Source: DAOMOP01 sp035444405
GTDB taxonomy: Bacteria > Pseudomonadota > Gammaproteobacteria > Burkholderiales > Rhodocyclaceae
DNA length: 24,309 nt
Assembly (NCBI GenBank): GCA_035444405.1
Contig: DAOMOP010000041.1
Coordinates: 1-24,309 of the forward strand
Reading direction: 5' to 3'
Part shown: positions 1 through 7,836 of the stretch, piece by piece
Layout of the letters: each line of letters starts with the position of its first letter
Position numbering within the stretch: position 1 is the stretch's first letter
Made by a program: the position numbers and the translations under genes
The notes under the pieces: generated by a model
Seen by the model: the letters and a program-made list of their open reading frames with translations, nothing else
Databases searched by the model: none
What the model was told of the DNA's origin: nothing

Positions 1-2348
1 ATGCCGATCAGGTTGGTGCGGTGGATGCGCTCGAAGCCCTCGGCGACGATCGCCTGCACACCGGCCAGCCGCACGCCCTTGGCGGCCCAGTCGCGGCTCG
101 AGCCCTGGCCGTAGTCGGCGCCGGCGATGATGATCAGCGGCTGGCCGCGCTGCATGTAGGTCTCGATGGCCTCCCACATGCGCATCACCTTGCCTTCGGG
201 CTCGACGCGGGCGAGCGAGCCCTGCTTCACCGCGCCGTCTCCGTTCAGCACCATCTCGTTGAACAGCTTGGGGTTGGCGAAGGTGGCGCGCTGCGCGGTG
301 AGATGATCGCCGCGGTGGGTCGCGTAGGAGTTGAAGTCCTCTTCCGGCAGGCCCATCTTCGCCAGATACTCGCCCGCGGCCGAATCCGGCAGGATCGCGT
401 TCGACGGCGACAAGTGGTCGGTAGTGATGTTGTCCGGCAGGATCGCGAGCGGGCGCATGCCGGTCAGGCTGCGTTCGCCGGCCAGCGCGCCTTCCCAGTA
501 CGGCGGGCGGCGGATATAGGTGGATTGCGGGCGCCAGTCGTACAAGGGCGAGGCGGCGCGCGCCGCGGCCCGCTGGTCGAACATCGGGATGTACACCCGC
601 TTGAACTGTTCCGGCTTGACCGCCTGCGCGACCACCGCGTCGATCTCTTCGTCGCTCGGCCAGATGTCCTCGAGGCGGACGTCCTTGCCATCGACCCCGG
701 CGAGCACATCCTGTTCGATGTCGAAGCGGATCGTGCCGGCGAGAGCGTAGGCCACCACCAGCGGCGGGCTCGCGAGGAAAGCCTGCTTGGCGTAGGGGTG
801 GATGCGGCCGTCGAAGTTGCGGTTGCCCGACAGCACCGCGGTGGCGTAGAGATCCCGGTCGATGATCTCCTGCTGGATCTTCGGGTCCAGCGCCCCGCTC
901 ATGCCGTTGCAGGTGGTGCAGGCGAAGGCGACGATGCCGAAGCCGAGCGCTTCGAGGTCTTCGAGCAGGCCGGCCTCCTTGAGATACAGCTCGACCACGC
1001 GCGAGCCGGGGGCGAGCGAGGTCTTGACCCACGGCTTGCGGGCGAGTCCGAGTGCGCGCGCCTTGCGTGCCAGCAGGCCGGCCGCGATCACGTTGCGCGG
1101 ATTCGAGGTATTGGTGCACGACGTGATGGCGGCGATGACGACCGCGCCATCGGGCAGCAGGCCGTCGGCTTCCTGGGCGCGTGCCTTGTCCAGATCGACC
1201 GCGATACCACGCTCCTTCAGCGCGCTGACCGGTAGACGACGATGCGGGTTGCTGGGGCCGGCGAGGTTGCGCACCACGGCGGACAGGTCGAATTCCAGCA
1301 CGCGCTCGTACTCGGCGGTGGCCAGCGCGTCGGCCCACAGGCCCGCTTGCCGGGCATAGGTGTCGACCAGCGCGACCTGCTCGTCGCTGCGGCCGGTCAG
1401 GCGCAGATAGGCGATGGTTTGCGGGTCGATGAAGAACATCGCCGCGGTGGCGCCATACTCGGGCGCCATGTTGGAGATCGTCGCGCGATCGCCGATGGTG
1501 AGACTTGCGGCGCCTTCGCCGAAGAACTCCAGGTAGGCGCCGACGACCTTTTCGCGCCGCAGGAACTCGGTCAGCGCCAGCACCACGTCGGTGGCGGTGA
1601 TGCCGGGCTGGCGGCGGCCGCTCAGCCTGACGCCGACGATGTCGGGCAGGCGCATCCATGATGCGCGACCGAGCATCACGTTCTCCGCCTCGAGGCCGCC
1701 GACGCCCACCGCGATCACGCCCAGGGCGTCGACATGCGGCGTGTGGCTGTCGGTGCCGACACAGGTGTCGGGGAAGGCGACACCATCCTGTGCGCAGATC
1801 ACCGGAGACATCTTCTCCAGGTTGATCTGGTGCATGATGCCGTTGCCGGCCGGGATGACGTCGACATTCTCGAAGGCGGTCTTGCACCATTCGATGAAGT
1901 GGAAGCGGTCGGCGTTGCGGCGGTCCTCGATTTCCCGGTTCTTGCGGAACGCGTCCGGGTCGTCGCCGCCGCACTCGACTGCCAGCGAATGGTCGACGAT
2001 GAGCTGGACCGGCACCACCGGATTCACCGCCGACGGGTCGCCGCCCTGCTCGGCGATGGCGTCGCGCAGGCCGGCGAGATCCACCAGTGCGGTCTGGCCG
2101 AGGATGTCATGGCACACCACGCGCGCGGGAAACCAGGGAAAGTCGCGCTCGCGCTTGCGCTCGACGAGTTGCTCGAGACAGGCGTCGATGATGGCCGGGT
2201 CGGCCTTGCGCACGATGTTTTCGGCATGGACGCGGGCGGTGTAGGGCAGCTTGGCCCAGGCGCCCGGCTTCAGGTTTTCGACTGCGGCGCGCGCATCGAA
2301 ATACTCCAGCGCGGTGCCTGGCAGGGGTTTGCGATGGTTCGTGTTCAT
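1..2348 (-). CDS. acnD: Fe/S-dependent 2-methylcitrate dehydratase AcnD (C-terminus off the left edge)
   Basis: Aconitase-superfamily enzyme of the methylcitrate cycle. With PrpF, AcnD-type enzymes dehydrate 2-methylcitrate to 2-methylaconitate in the cytoplasm. About 782 codons lie in the window; the family is usually about 860-870 residues, so roughly 85 C-terminal residues are missing. The [4Fe-4S] ligands are visible as Cys in SCTNTSN (about residue 411) and CTTCNG (about 477 and 480). The swivel domain begins with RPLAILPDNITTDHLSPS, typical of aconitases. The start at 2348 has an AAGGGG ribosome site upstream and lies 10 bases after the prpC stop, so the two are co-transcribed. AcnD rather than AcnA/PrpD is chosen from the prpC linkage and the N-terminal sequence (LPGTALEYFDARAAVE). 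prpF and prpB are not in the window; prpF may lie to the left. Confidence 0.93.
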   Translation of the reverse strand, partial: MNTNHRKPLPGTALEYFDARAAVENLKPGAWAKLPYTARVHAENIVRKADPAIIDACLEQLVERKRERDFPWFPARVVCHDILGQTALVDLAGLRDAIAEQGGDPSAVNPVVPVQLIVDHSLAVECGGDDPDAFRKNREIEDRRNADRFHFIEWCKTAFENVDVIPAGNGIMHQINLEKMSPVICAQDGVAFPDTCVGTDSHTPHVDALGVIAVGVGGLEAENVMLGRASWMRLPDIVGVRLSGRRQPGITATDVVLALTEFLRREKVVGAYLEFFGEGAASLTIGDRATISNMAPEYGATAAMFFIDPQTIAYLRLTGRSDEQVALVDTYARQAGLWADALATAEYERVLEFDLSAVVRNLAGPSNPHRRLPVSALKERGIAVDLDKARAQEADGLLPDGAVVIAAITSCTNTSNPRNVIAAGLLARKARALGLARKPWVKTSLAPGSRVVELYLKEAGLLEDLEALGFGIVAFACTTCNGMSGALDPKIQQEIIDRDLYATAVLSGNRNFDGRIHPYAKQAFLASPPLVVAYALAGTIRFDIEQDVLAGVDGKDVRLEDIWPSDEEIDAVVAQAVKPEQFKRVYIPMFDQRAAARAASPLYDWRPQSTYIRRPPYWEGALAGERSLTGMRPLAILPDNITTDHLSPSNAILPDSAAGEYLAKMGLPEEDFNSYATHRGDHLTAQRATFANPKLFNEMVLNGDGAVKQGSLARVEPEGKVMRMWEAIETYMQRGQPLIIIAGADYGQGSSRDWAAKGVRLAGVQAIVAEGFERIHRTNLIG

Positions 2349-2358
2349 GAGGTGCCCC

Positions 2359-3510
2359 TTATTGCCGTTGCTCGATCGGTACGAAGGCGAGATCGTCCGG
2401 ACCGATATAATTGGCGCTCGGGCGGATGATCTTGTTGTCGATGCGTTGTTCGATGATGTGCGCCGCCCAGCCGCTGGTGCGCGCGATGACGAACAACGGC
2501 GTGAACATCGCGGTCGGCACGCCCATCATGTGATAGCTCACCGCGCTGAACCAGTCGAGGTTAGGGAACATCCTCTTCACTTCCCACATGACCTGCTCGA
2601 GTCGCTCGGCAATGTCGTACATCTTGGTCGAGCCGGCCTCATCCGAGAGTCGCCGGGCGACCGCCTTGATCACCCCATTGCGCGGATCGCTGACGGTATA
2701 GACCGGGTGCCCGAAGCCGATTACGACTTCCTTGTTGTCTACCCGGCGGCGGATGTCCGCCTCGGCATCGTTCGGGTTGTCGTAGCGCTTCTGGATCTCG
2801 AAAGCCACCTCGTTGGCGCCGCCATGCCTGGGGCCGCGCAGCGCGCCGATGGCACCGGCGATGGCCGAATACACGTCACTGCCGGTCCCGGCGATCACGC
2901 GCGCGGTGAAGGTCGAGGCGTTGAATTCGTGTTCGGCATACAGGTTGAGCGAGGTGTGCATGGCCCGCACCCAGGTAGCCGACGGCTTTTCGCCGTGCAG
3001 CAGGTGCAGGAAATGACCACCGATGGAGTCGTCGTCGGTCTCGACCTCGATGCGGTGGCCCTTGGTAGACCAGTGATACCAGTAAAGCAGCATCGAACCC
3101 AGCGAGGCCAGCAGGCGGTCGGCGATGTCGCGGGCGCCCGGTGTGTTGTGGTCGTCCTTCTCCGGCAGCACGCAGCCGAGCGCGGACACGCCGGTGCGCA
3201 TCACGTCCATCGGGTGGGCGGACGCCGGCAGGCGCTCCAGCGCTTCCTTGACGCTGGCGGGCAGGCCGCGCATGGCCTTCAGCCGGGCCTTGTAGGCGCG
3301 CAGCTCCGCCTTGCTGGGCAGCTTGCCATGCACCAGCAGGTGGGCCACTTCCTCGAATCCGCAGTGCTCTGCCAGATCGAGGATGTCGTAGCCGCGGTAG
3401 TGCAGGTCGTTGCCCGTCTTGCCGACCGAGCACAGCGCGGTGTTGCCGGCGGTCACGCCGGACAGGGCAACGGCCTTCTTGGTCTTGCCGGATTCGATTT
3501 GTCGGTTCAT
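2359..3510 (-). CDS. prpC: 2-methylcitrate synthase PrpC
   Basis: Condenses propionyl-CoA with oxaloacetate to 2-methylcitrate, the entry step of the methylcitrate cycle. The 383-residue product has the short citrate-synthase fold. Catalytic residues visible are His229 (GPRHGGANE), His268 (GFGHPVY) and Asp319 (NLDWFSAVSYHMMG). The chosen start, MNRQIESG, has a strong GGAGG five bases upstream; an ATG four codons earlier would place that ribosome site inside the gene. It is the first gene of a prpC-acnD transcript and is divergent from the XRE regulator at 3665. The shared intergenic region carries the putative operators. PrpC is preferred to citrate synthase GltA because of size, acnD linkage and the propionate regulators nearby. 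Confidence 0.95.
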   Translation of the reverse strand: MNRQIESGKTKKAVALSGVTAGNTALCSVGKTGNDLHYRGYDILDLAEHCGFEEVAHLLVHGKLPSKAELRAYKARLKAMRGLPASVKEALERLPASAHPMDVMRTGVSALGCVLPEKDDHNTPGARDIADRLLASLGSMLLYWYHWSTKGHRIEVETDDDSIGGHFLHLLHGEKPSATWVRAMHTSLNLYAEHEFNASTFTARVIAGTGSDVYSAIAGAIGALRGPRHGGANEVAFEIQKRYDNPNDAEADIRRRVDNKEVVIGFGHPVYTVSDPRNGVIKAVARRLSDEAGSTKMYDIAERLEQVMWEVKRMFPNLDWFSAVSYHMMGVPTAMFTPLFVIARTSGWAAHIIEQRIDNKIIRPSANYIGPDDLAFVPIEQRQ

Positions 3511-3557
3511 GCCGTCCTCCATGGAAACGCGAATGTGGGCTCGAGTGCTTGTGTTTG

Positions 3558-3647
3558 TTCGCAATATACGCAAGACTGGGATTCCTCAAACGACTGAATT
3601 GGCGTGATTTTGCGAATCGATCCGCGCAGGATTGCGAATTTTGCAAA
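3558..3647. promoter_or_regulatory. Cluster of TTGCGAA-type repeats, candidate operators of the divergent regulator
   Basis: Five heptamers lie in the 154-base gap between prpC and the XRE regulator: TTCGCAA (3558-3564) and TACGCAA (3567-3573), both reading TTGCG(A/T)A on the minus strand, then TTGCGAA at 3610-3616 and 3632-3638, and TTGCAAA at 3641-3647, inside the palindrome TTTGCAAA (3640-3647). Two pairs repeat at exactly 9 bases. RamB and mycobacterial PrpR, relatives of the adjacent regulator, are known to bind TTTGCAAA-like sites, so this is the likely operator for prpC-acnD and for autoregulation. The repeats are seen; the binding is inferred. Confidence 0.6.
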
Positions 3648-3664
3648 CATTCGGTGAGTGAGCC

Positions 3665-5128
3665 ATGAAGAAGGTGTTTACCGGCGTGCGTCTGCGCCGT
3701 CTGCGCGAGGAGCGCGGCTTGACCCAGGTCGCGCTTGCGCGTCTGCTGGAGATTTCACCGAGCTACCTGAATCAGATCGAACAGAACCAGCGCCCGCTCA
3801 CGGTGCCGGTGCTGTTGCGCATCAGCTCGACCCTCGGGGTCGATGTCCAGTGCTTTTCGGACGACGACGAGGGGCGACTGATTGCCGAGTTGCGCGACGT
3901 GCTCGGTGATGCCAGACCGGCGGCAGCCGGTGGTGCGGTGTCGCTGGCCGAGATCCGCGAGCTCGCGATCCAGATGCCGTCCGTTGCGCGCAGACTGCTC
4001 GATATCGATCGGCGCAGGCGGCAAGCCGAGGACCGGCTGGCGGTGTATGCCGCGCGTCTGGGCGAGGCGCGTGGCGCGCCACCGCCGGCAGCGCCGATGC
4101 CCGACGAGGAAGTGCGCGATTTCTTCTATGCGCGCCACAATCACTTTCCCAGCCTGGACGAACAGGCGGAGCGGTGTTTCGAGGAATGGGGTCTGGTGCC
4201 GGGTGCGCTCGAGCAAGGCCTGATCGAGAGAATGGCCACTGCGCATGGCGTGACCGTCGTGGGCCCGCTGCGCGAGGCGACGGACGCCGCCGCGGCCGAG
4301 CGCGCTCCGCTGCGACAGTTCGACCGGGCCAACCGCCTGCTGCACCTGTCTGCGCTACTCGACTCGGGGCAGCGCGCCTTTCAGCTGGCCGCGCAACTGG
4401 CCTTGCTCGAGGCGAACGACGAGATCGAACGCCTCGTCGCGGAGCGCGGCCTCCAGGGGGACGACGCGCGCGTGCTGGCGCGGATCGGGCTGGCCAATTA
4501 CTTCGCCGGCGCACTGATCCTGCCGTATCGGCGCTTTCTTGCCGCCGCCGAGGCGCTCGACTACGACATCGATCGGCTCGGGCACCGTTTCGGGGTCGGC
4601 TTCGAGACGGTGTGCCAGCGCTTGTCTTCCCTGCAACGGCCCCAGGCGCGCGGGGTTCCGTTCATCTTCGTGCGGGTCGACCGGGCGGGCAACATTTCCA
4701 AACGCCAGTCGGCCACCGATTTCCACTTCTCGCGGGTGGGCGGCACCTGTCCGCTGTGGAGCGTGTACGAGGCCTTCTCCCGGCCGGGGCAAATCCTCAC
4801 CCAGCTCGCGTCGATGCCGGACGGGCGAACCTACCTGTGGATCGCCCGCACCGTGGCCCATCGTCGAGGCGGCTGGGGCGCCCCGGAAAAGACCTTTGCC
4901 GTGGGGCTGGGCTGCGACCTGCGCCATGCGTCCAGACTGGTGTATTCACGTGGCCTGCCGCTGGACGACCCCGACGCACGCACGCCGATCGGCGCCGGCT
5001 GCAAGGTGTGCGAGCGCACGGCCTGCCCGCAGCGCGCCTTTCCACCCGTCGGCACCCGCCTGGACGGCGATCTCGACCGACGCTGGTTCGAACCCTACGC
5101 AGGCGCGGCGCCCGCAACCCGGTCTTGA
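3665..5128 (+). CDS. XRE-family short-chain fatty acyl regulator (RamB/PrpR type, DUF2083)
   Basis: Cytoplasmic transcription factor of 487 residues. Residues 8-62 form an XRE helix-turn-helix (LRRLREERGLTQVALARLLE, then SPSYLNQIEQNQRP). The middle resembles the ImmA/IrrE-like domain of this family (NYFAGALILPYRRF) but shows no clear HExxH zinc motif. The C-terminal DUF2083-type part has a cysteine cluster, Cys446-x2-Cys449-x4-Cys454 (GCKVCERTACPQRAFP), plus an upstream Cys in GGTCPLW. In the related Mycobacterium tuberculosis PrpR, such cysteines are reported to hold an Fe-S cluster and the protein responds to short-chain acyl-CoA. Being divergent from prpC-acnD, it most likely controls them. 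The start lies just downstream of the repeat cluster. It is unrelated to the sigma-54 PrpR at 5338-7338. Confidence 0.88.
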   Translation: MKKVFTGVRLRRLREERGLTQVALARLLEISPSYLNQIEQNQRPLTVPVLLRISSTLGVDVQCFSDDDEGRLIAELRDVLGDARPAAAGGAVSLAEIRELAIQMPSVARRLLDIDRRRRQAEDRLAVYAARLGEARGAPPPAAPMPDEEVRDFFYARHNHFPSLDEQAERCFEEWGLVPGALEQGLIERMATAHGVTVVGPLREATDAAAAERAPLRQFDRANRLLHLSALLDSGQRAFQLAAQLALLEANDEIERLVAERGLQGDDARVLARIGLANYFAGALILPYRRFLAAAEALDYDIDRLGHRFGVGFETVCQRLSSLQRPQARGVPFIFVRVDRAGNISKRQSATDFHFSRVGGTCPLWSVYEAFSRPGQILTQLASMPDGRTYLWIARTVAHRRGGWGAPEKTFAVGLGCDLRHASRLVYSRGLPLDDPDARTPIGAGCKVCERTACPQRAFPPVGTRLDGDLDRRWFEPYAGAAPATRS

Positions 5129-5201
5129 ACTGTTCAAGTCGAGGCTTACAGCAGGGGGCGCGAGACGGAATCGCCAAGCAACGGGCTGTGAGTGTCTTCA
5201 G

Positions 5202-5357
5202 CTATTCCGTGAGCTGTAGGTCGAACTCGTGCATCAGGGCGAGCAGCTGCCCGGTCTGCCCGGGCGGAAACCCCAGCCTGGCAGACCACGCAAGGTCGTG
5301 GCCCGGCAGCTCCGCGACTGTGAGTAGCCCTCCATCCTCAGTGTGCTTCTTCGCCAT
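5202..5357 (-). CDS. Small ORF of 51 residues overlapping the 3' end of the sigma-54 regulator
   Basis: This ORF begins with an ATG inside the last codons of the sigma-54 regulator (20-base overlap, shifted frame) and runs to TAG at 5202. Its start is MAKKHTEDGGLLTVAELPGH and its end is MHEFDLQLTE. The composition looks protein-like (hydrophobic/acidic alternation, FPPGQTGQLLALM) rather than like a random GC-rich shadow. The overlap would allow translational coupling, since no strong ribosome site is visible. I do not recognise a family. It could be a small partner of the regulator, or the decayed C-terminus of a lost gene given a fortuitous start. Confidence 0.4.
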   Translation of the reverse strand: MAKKHTEDGGLLTVAELPGHDLAWSARLGFPPGQTGQLLALMHEFDLQLTE

Positions 5358-7338
5358 GACCCAGCGGCGGACTTGAGCCTGTGCCCGGATCAGCGCCCAT
5401 TGTCTTCAGTCTGCGCCAGAGTGTCGTCCGGCCCATGCCCAAGCGGCGACACGCTTCGGCTTGATTGCCGCCGCATTCTTCGATCGTTTTCAGGATGTGC
5501 GCAAGTTCGGCTTTGCGGCTGGCCTGGCGCAAGGCTTTCACCTCGTTCGATTCGTGGCTTGGCGTGCCCTCCGACTCGAACAGTTGCGGCACGACGAGGC
5601 GCAGCTGCGATTCATCGGGAAAATCCGTCTCATCGAGATCGCTGCAGTAGACGGCGACACGCTCGATGAAGTTTTCCATTTCTCTCACGTTGCCTGGCCA
5701 GTGGTAGGCGCGAAAGTGCGGCAGCAGCAGTTCGAGCAGGCGTTGATGCCATCGCTGCGCGCCCACGCGGCGGAGCGCATTGTCGAGAAGACAGGCGGCG
5801 ATGGCGACAAGATCGTCGTTGCGGGCCCGCAACGGGGGGAGGTCGATCTGCAGGATGTTCAAGCGGTAATACAGATCTTCGCGGAAGCAACCCTGCGCGA
5901 TGCGCTCGCGCAGGTTGCGATTGGTCGCGGCGATCACGCGCACATCCACTGGCACGGGATCGCTCCCGCCGAGGCGCAATACCTCCTTCTCCTGCAGCAC
6001 GCGCAGCAGGCGGGTTTGCGAAATGCCGGACATCTCTCCGACTTCGTCGAGAAAGATCGTTCCCAGATGGGCAAGTTCGACAAGCCCCACCTTGCCGCCC
6101 CGACGCGAGCCCGTAAATGCGCCCTCCTCGTGGCCGAACAGTTCGGACTCCAGCAAGGTCTCGGGAAAGGCCGCGCAGTTGATCGCGACGAACGGGTGGT
6201 CACGGCGGCGGCTGGCGTTGTGTATCCCCTGCGCGACAATTTCCTTGCCGGTCCCGCTTTCCCCGGAAATCAGGACCGTGGCGGCACTCCTGGCGTATTT
6301 TTCGGCCAGCATTCTGGTCCTACAGATGGCTGGCGAATCGCCAACCAGGTGAGAGAGCTTGTACTTGGCGACAAAATGGCGCGGCCGGTGATGGGTCCGA
6401 AGGCTGCGGTCCACGCGTTGAATGGCCGTCGCGTCCTGGATGGTCAGAACCGCACCGGTCTGAACTCCCTGCTCGGTGATCGATATCCGGTTAACCACCA
6501 CGGTGCGCGATCCCAGCGTCTCGATCGCTTCGAGACTGGTTACGCCTCTTTGCAGCGTGTCCTTGAGCGCAAGGTCCGGTGCGATCTCGGTCAAGAGACG
6601 TCCGGTCGCATCCTTTGCATCGATCCCTATCAGTCTCTCCATGGCCGGATTGATCGACTGGATGCGGCCCGTCATGTCCACCGCGACGACGCCATCGCTC
6701 AGATGACGCAGGATGGTGTTCAGGCGCGCTCGCCGCGTCTCCTCGATGTGGCTCGCGCGGGCCAGTTGAATGGCGTTATCGAGCGCGTCCCGCACCGAGG
6801 TCGGTGAGTAAAGAAAGATGCCGGTCAGCCCGGCCTGCTCGGCGAGCTCAGTGACCAAGCCCGGGCCGACGATCACCTCGACGCCTGCGGAGACAAGATC
6901 GCGAACGCATTCCCTCGCGTCCTCGGCCGTCAGATAAGTGCGCTGGTCGATGACGAGGTTGAACTGGCGCTTGAACTGTTCCAGTTGGGGTGTGATCGCC
7001 TGGTGGGTCACGAGGCCTATGCGCTCGGACACTTTGCGTGCCCGGGCCAATGCCTCGAGCATGTCGAAGCCCGTCACTTTCACCAGCATCACGGGCACGT
7101 CCAGCTGCTGAGACAAGTACGCGCCGTTGGATCCGGCCGCGACCACCACGTCGATCTCTTCGCGCGTCATGCGCTCCCGGATCGCCTGTACCGCGTCATC
7201 GAAGCCGCGCTCGATCAGCTGGATGTCTGCGGTCGCCGCATAGGCGGGAATGATGGCACGGAACATCTGCTTCAATCGGCTGATACTCACGGCCCAGATG
7301 ATGGGTTTGCGGTCGGCTTCCCTGATCAGGCCGGTCAT
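5338..7338 (-). CDS. prpR: Sigma-54-dependent propionate-catabolism-type activator (PrpR family)
   Basis: Enhancer-binding protein of 666 residues. Residues 1-195 resemble the PrpR N-terminal sensor domain (periplasmic-binding-like, with NGAYLSQQLDVPVMLVKVTG). A PAS-like segment at about 205-305 follows (GVVAVDMTGRIQSINPAMER). The AAA+ domain has Walker A GESGTGKE (359-366), the sigma-54 contact loop GAFTGS (406-411), Walker B TIFLDEVGE and WPGNVREMENF (547-557). A Fis-type helix-turn-helix lies at 620-647 (GNQAEACRRLGMGRTTLWRR). The reading frame stays open to 8148, but the start at 7338 has GGGAGAG seven bases upstream and begins the homologous region. In Salmonella, PrpR responds to 2-methylcitrate. 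Here the gene is divergent from an operon with two sigma-54 promoters, its probable target. Confidence 0.92.
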   Translation of the reverse strand: MTGLIREADRKPIIWAVSISRLKQMFRAIIPAYAATADIQLIERGFDDAVQAIRERMTREEIDVVVAAGSNGAYLSQQLDVPVMLVKVTGFDMLEALARARKVSERIGLVTHQAITPQLEQFKRQFNLVIDQRTYLTAEDARECVRDLVSAGVEVIVGPGLVTELAEQAGLTGIFLYSPTSVRDALDNAIQLARASHIEETRRARLNTILRHLSDGVVAVDMTGRIQSINPAMERLIGIDAKDATGRLLTEIAPDLALKDTLQRGVTSLEAIETLGSRTVVVNRISITEQGVQTGAVLTIQDATAIQRVDRSLRTHHRPRHFVAKYKLSHLVGDSPAICRTRMLAEKYARSAATVLISGESGTGKEIVAQGIHNASRRRDHPFVAINCAAFPETLLESELFGHEEGAFTGSRRGGKVGLVELAHLGTIFLDEVGEMSGISQTRLLRVLQEKEVLRLGGSDPVPVDVRVIAATNRNLRERIAQGCFREDLYYRLNILQIDLPPLRARNDDLVAIAACLLDNALRRVGAQRWHQRLLELLLPHFRAYHWPGNVREMENFIERVAVYCSDLDETDFPDESQLRLVVPQLFESEGTPSHESNEVKALRQASRKAELAHILKTIEECGGNQAEACRRLGMGRTTLWRRLKTMGADPGTGSSPPLGHGEEAH

Positions 7339-7391
7339 GGGGGACTCTCCCGCTCGACGACGGAAATATTGTAGCCCCCCGCGTTCCCTTC

Positions 7392-7409
7392 GCGAAACCG
7401 TTGTTTCAC
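7392..7409. promoter_or_regulatory. Palindrome, candidate upstream activating site for PrpR
   Basis: GCGAAAC (7392-7398), a 4-base spacer, then GTTTCAC (7403-7409): an inverted repeat matching at six of seven positions. It lies 54 bases before the prpR start and about 110 bases before the -24 element of the divergent promoter, a usual distance for an enhancer site of a sigma-54 activator. Binding by PrpR is inferred from position and symmetry. Confidence 0.5.
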
Positions 7410-7475
7410 AGCCGAAAACGCGGACCCCATACCGGCACGGCTGCTCGGGGGGCGTAACATCCTCCGGTGCTGCGA

Positions 7476-7488
7476 AATCAACAAGTTG
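7476..7488 (+). promoter_or_regulatory. IHF-binding consensus between the upstream site and promoter P1
   Basis: AATCAACAAGTTG matches the IHF consensus WATCAANNNNTTR at every fixed position. It sits between the palindrome at 7392-7409 and the -24 element at 7517, where IHF bends DNA in many sigma-54 promoters. It overlaps a perfect inverted repeat, CAAGTTG (7482-7488) and CAACTTG (7495-7501), that could bind a further regulator. Confidence 0.55.
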
Positions 7489-7516
7489 GGCAAGCAACTT
7501 GGGAGAATTGCTCTTC

Positions 7517-7531
7517 TGGCACGTGTCTTGC
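7517..7531 (+). promoter_or_regulatory. Sigma-54 promoter P1 (-24/-12)
   Basis: TGGCAC at 7517-7522, a 5-base spacer and TTGC at 7528-7531 match the sigma-54 core consensus, with the invariant GG (7518-7519) and GC (7530-7531) exactly 10 bases apart. Transcription would start near 7543 and run rightward into the adenylate-kinase remnant, the DUF485 gene and probably the oxidoreductase genes. The divergent sigma-54 activator and the IHF site fit this assignment. Confidence 0.85.
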
Positions 7532-7608
7532 GGCGTGATGAGACGAAGGAATCCCGGGCAAAGCCCATGGCATCGCCCCGATCCATCCTGTTCACCGCTG
7601 GAGGAATC

Positions 7609-7791
7609 ATGCGATTGATTTTGCTGGGCGGCCCTGGCGCCGGCAAGGGCACGCAAGCCAATCTTGCCAAGGAAAGGTTTGGCATCCCTCAGATTTCGAC
7701 CGGGGACAAACGCGCCCCGCAGTACGCGAGAATCCCCGGGACCGGCAGCGTGGACCAGATCCACCACCGGATCGTTGCCGCGCTCCGCTAG
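7609..7791 (+). pseudogene. Internally deleted adenylate kinase mini-gene (60 residues)
   Basis: Residues 1-33 (MRLILLGGPGAGKGTQANLA and on to ISTGD) are a normal adenylate kinase N-terminus with the P-loop GGPGAGKGT. The sequence then jumps in frame to a typical adenylate kinase C-terminus (APQYARIPGTGSVDQIHHRI...). The family is about 215-220 residues, so some 155 internal residues, including the LID and most of the NMP-binding region, are gone. A good GGAGG lies four bases before the ATG and the frame is intact, so a peptide may still be made, but it cannot fold as adenylate kinase. It is the first reading frame after sigma-54 promoter P1, a strange place for a housekeeping gene. Decay is the simple explanation; a leader role cannot be excluded. 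Confidence 0.75.
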
Positions 7792-7836
7792 CGCAGCACC
7801 GGAAATTCCGCCGATATCACCGCAAGGGAAAGGGCC

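Noticed and set aside
5124..5138. CTTGAA-CTG-TTCAAG palindrome at the end of the XRE regulator gene, considered as a terminator or operator
   Set aside because: The stem is only six bases, it overlaps the stop codon and no T-tract follows; likely chance.
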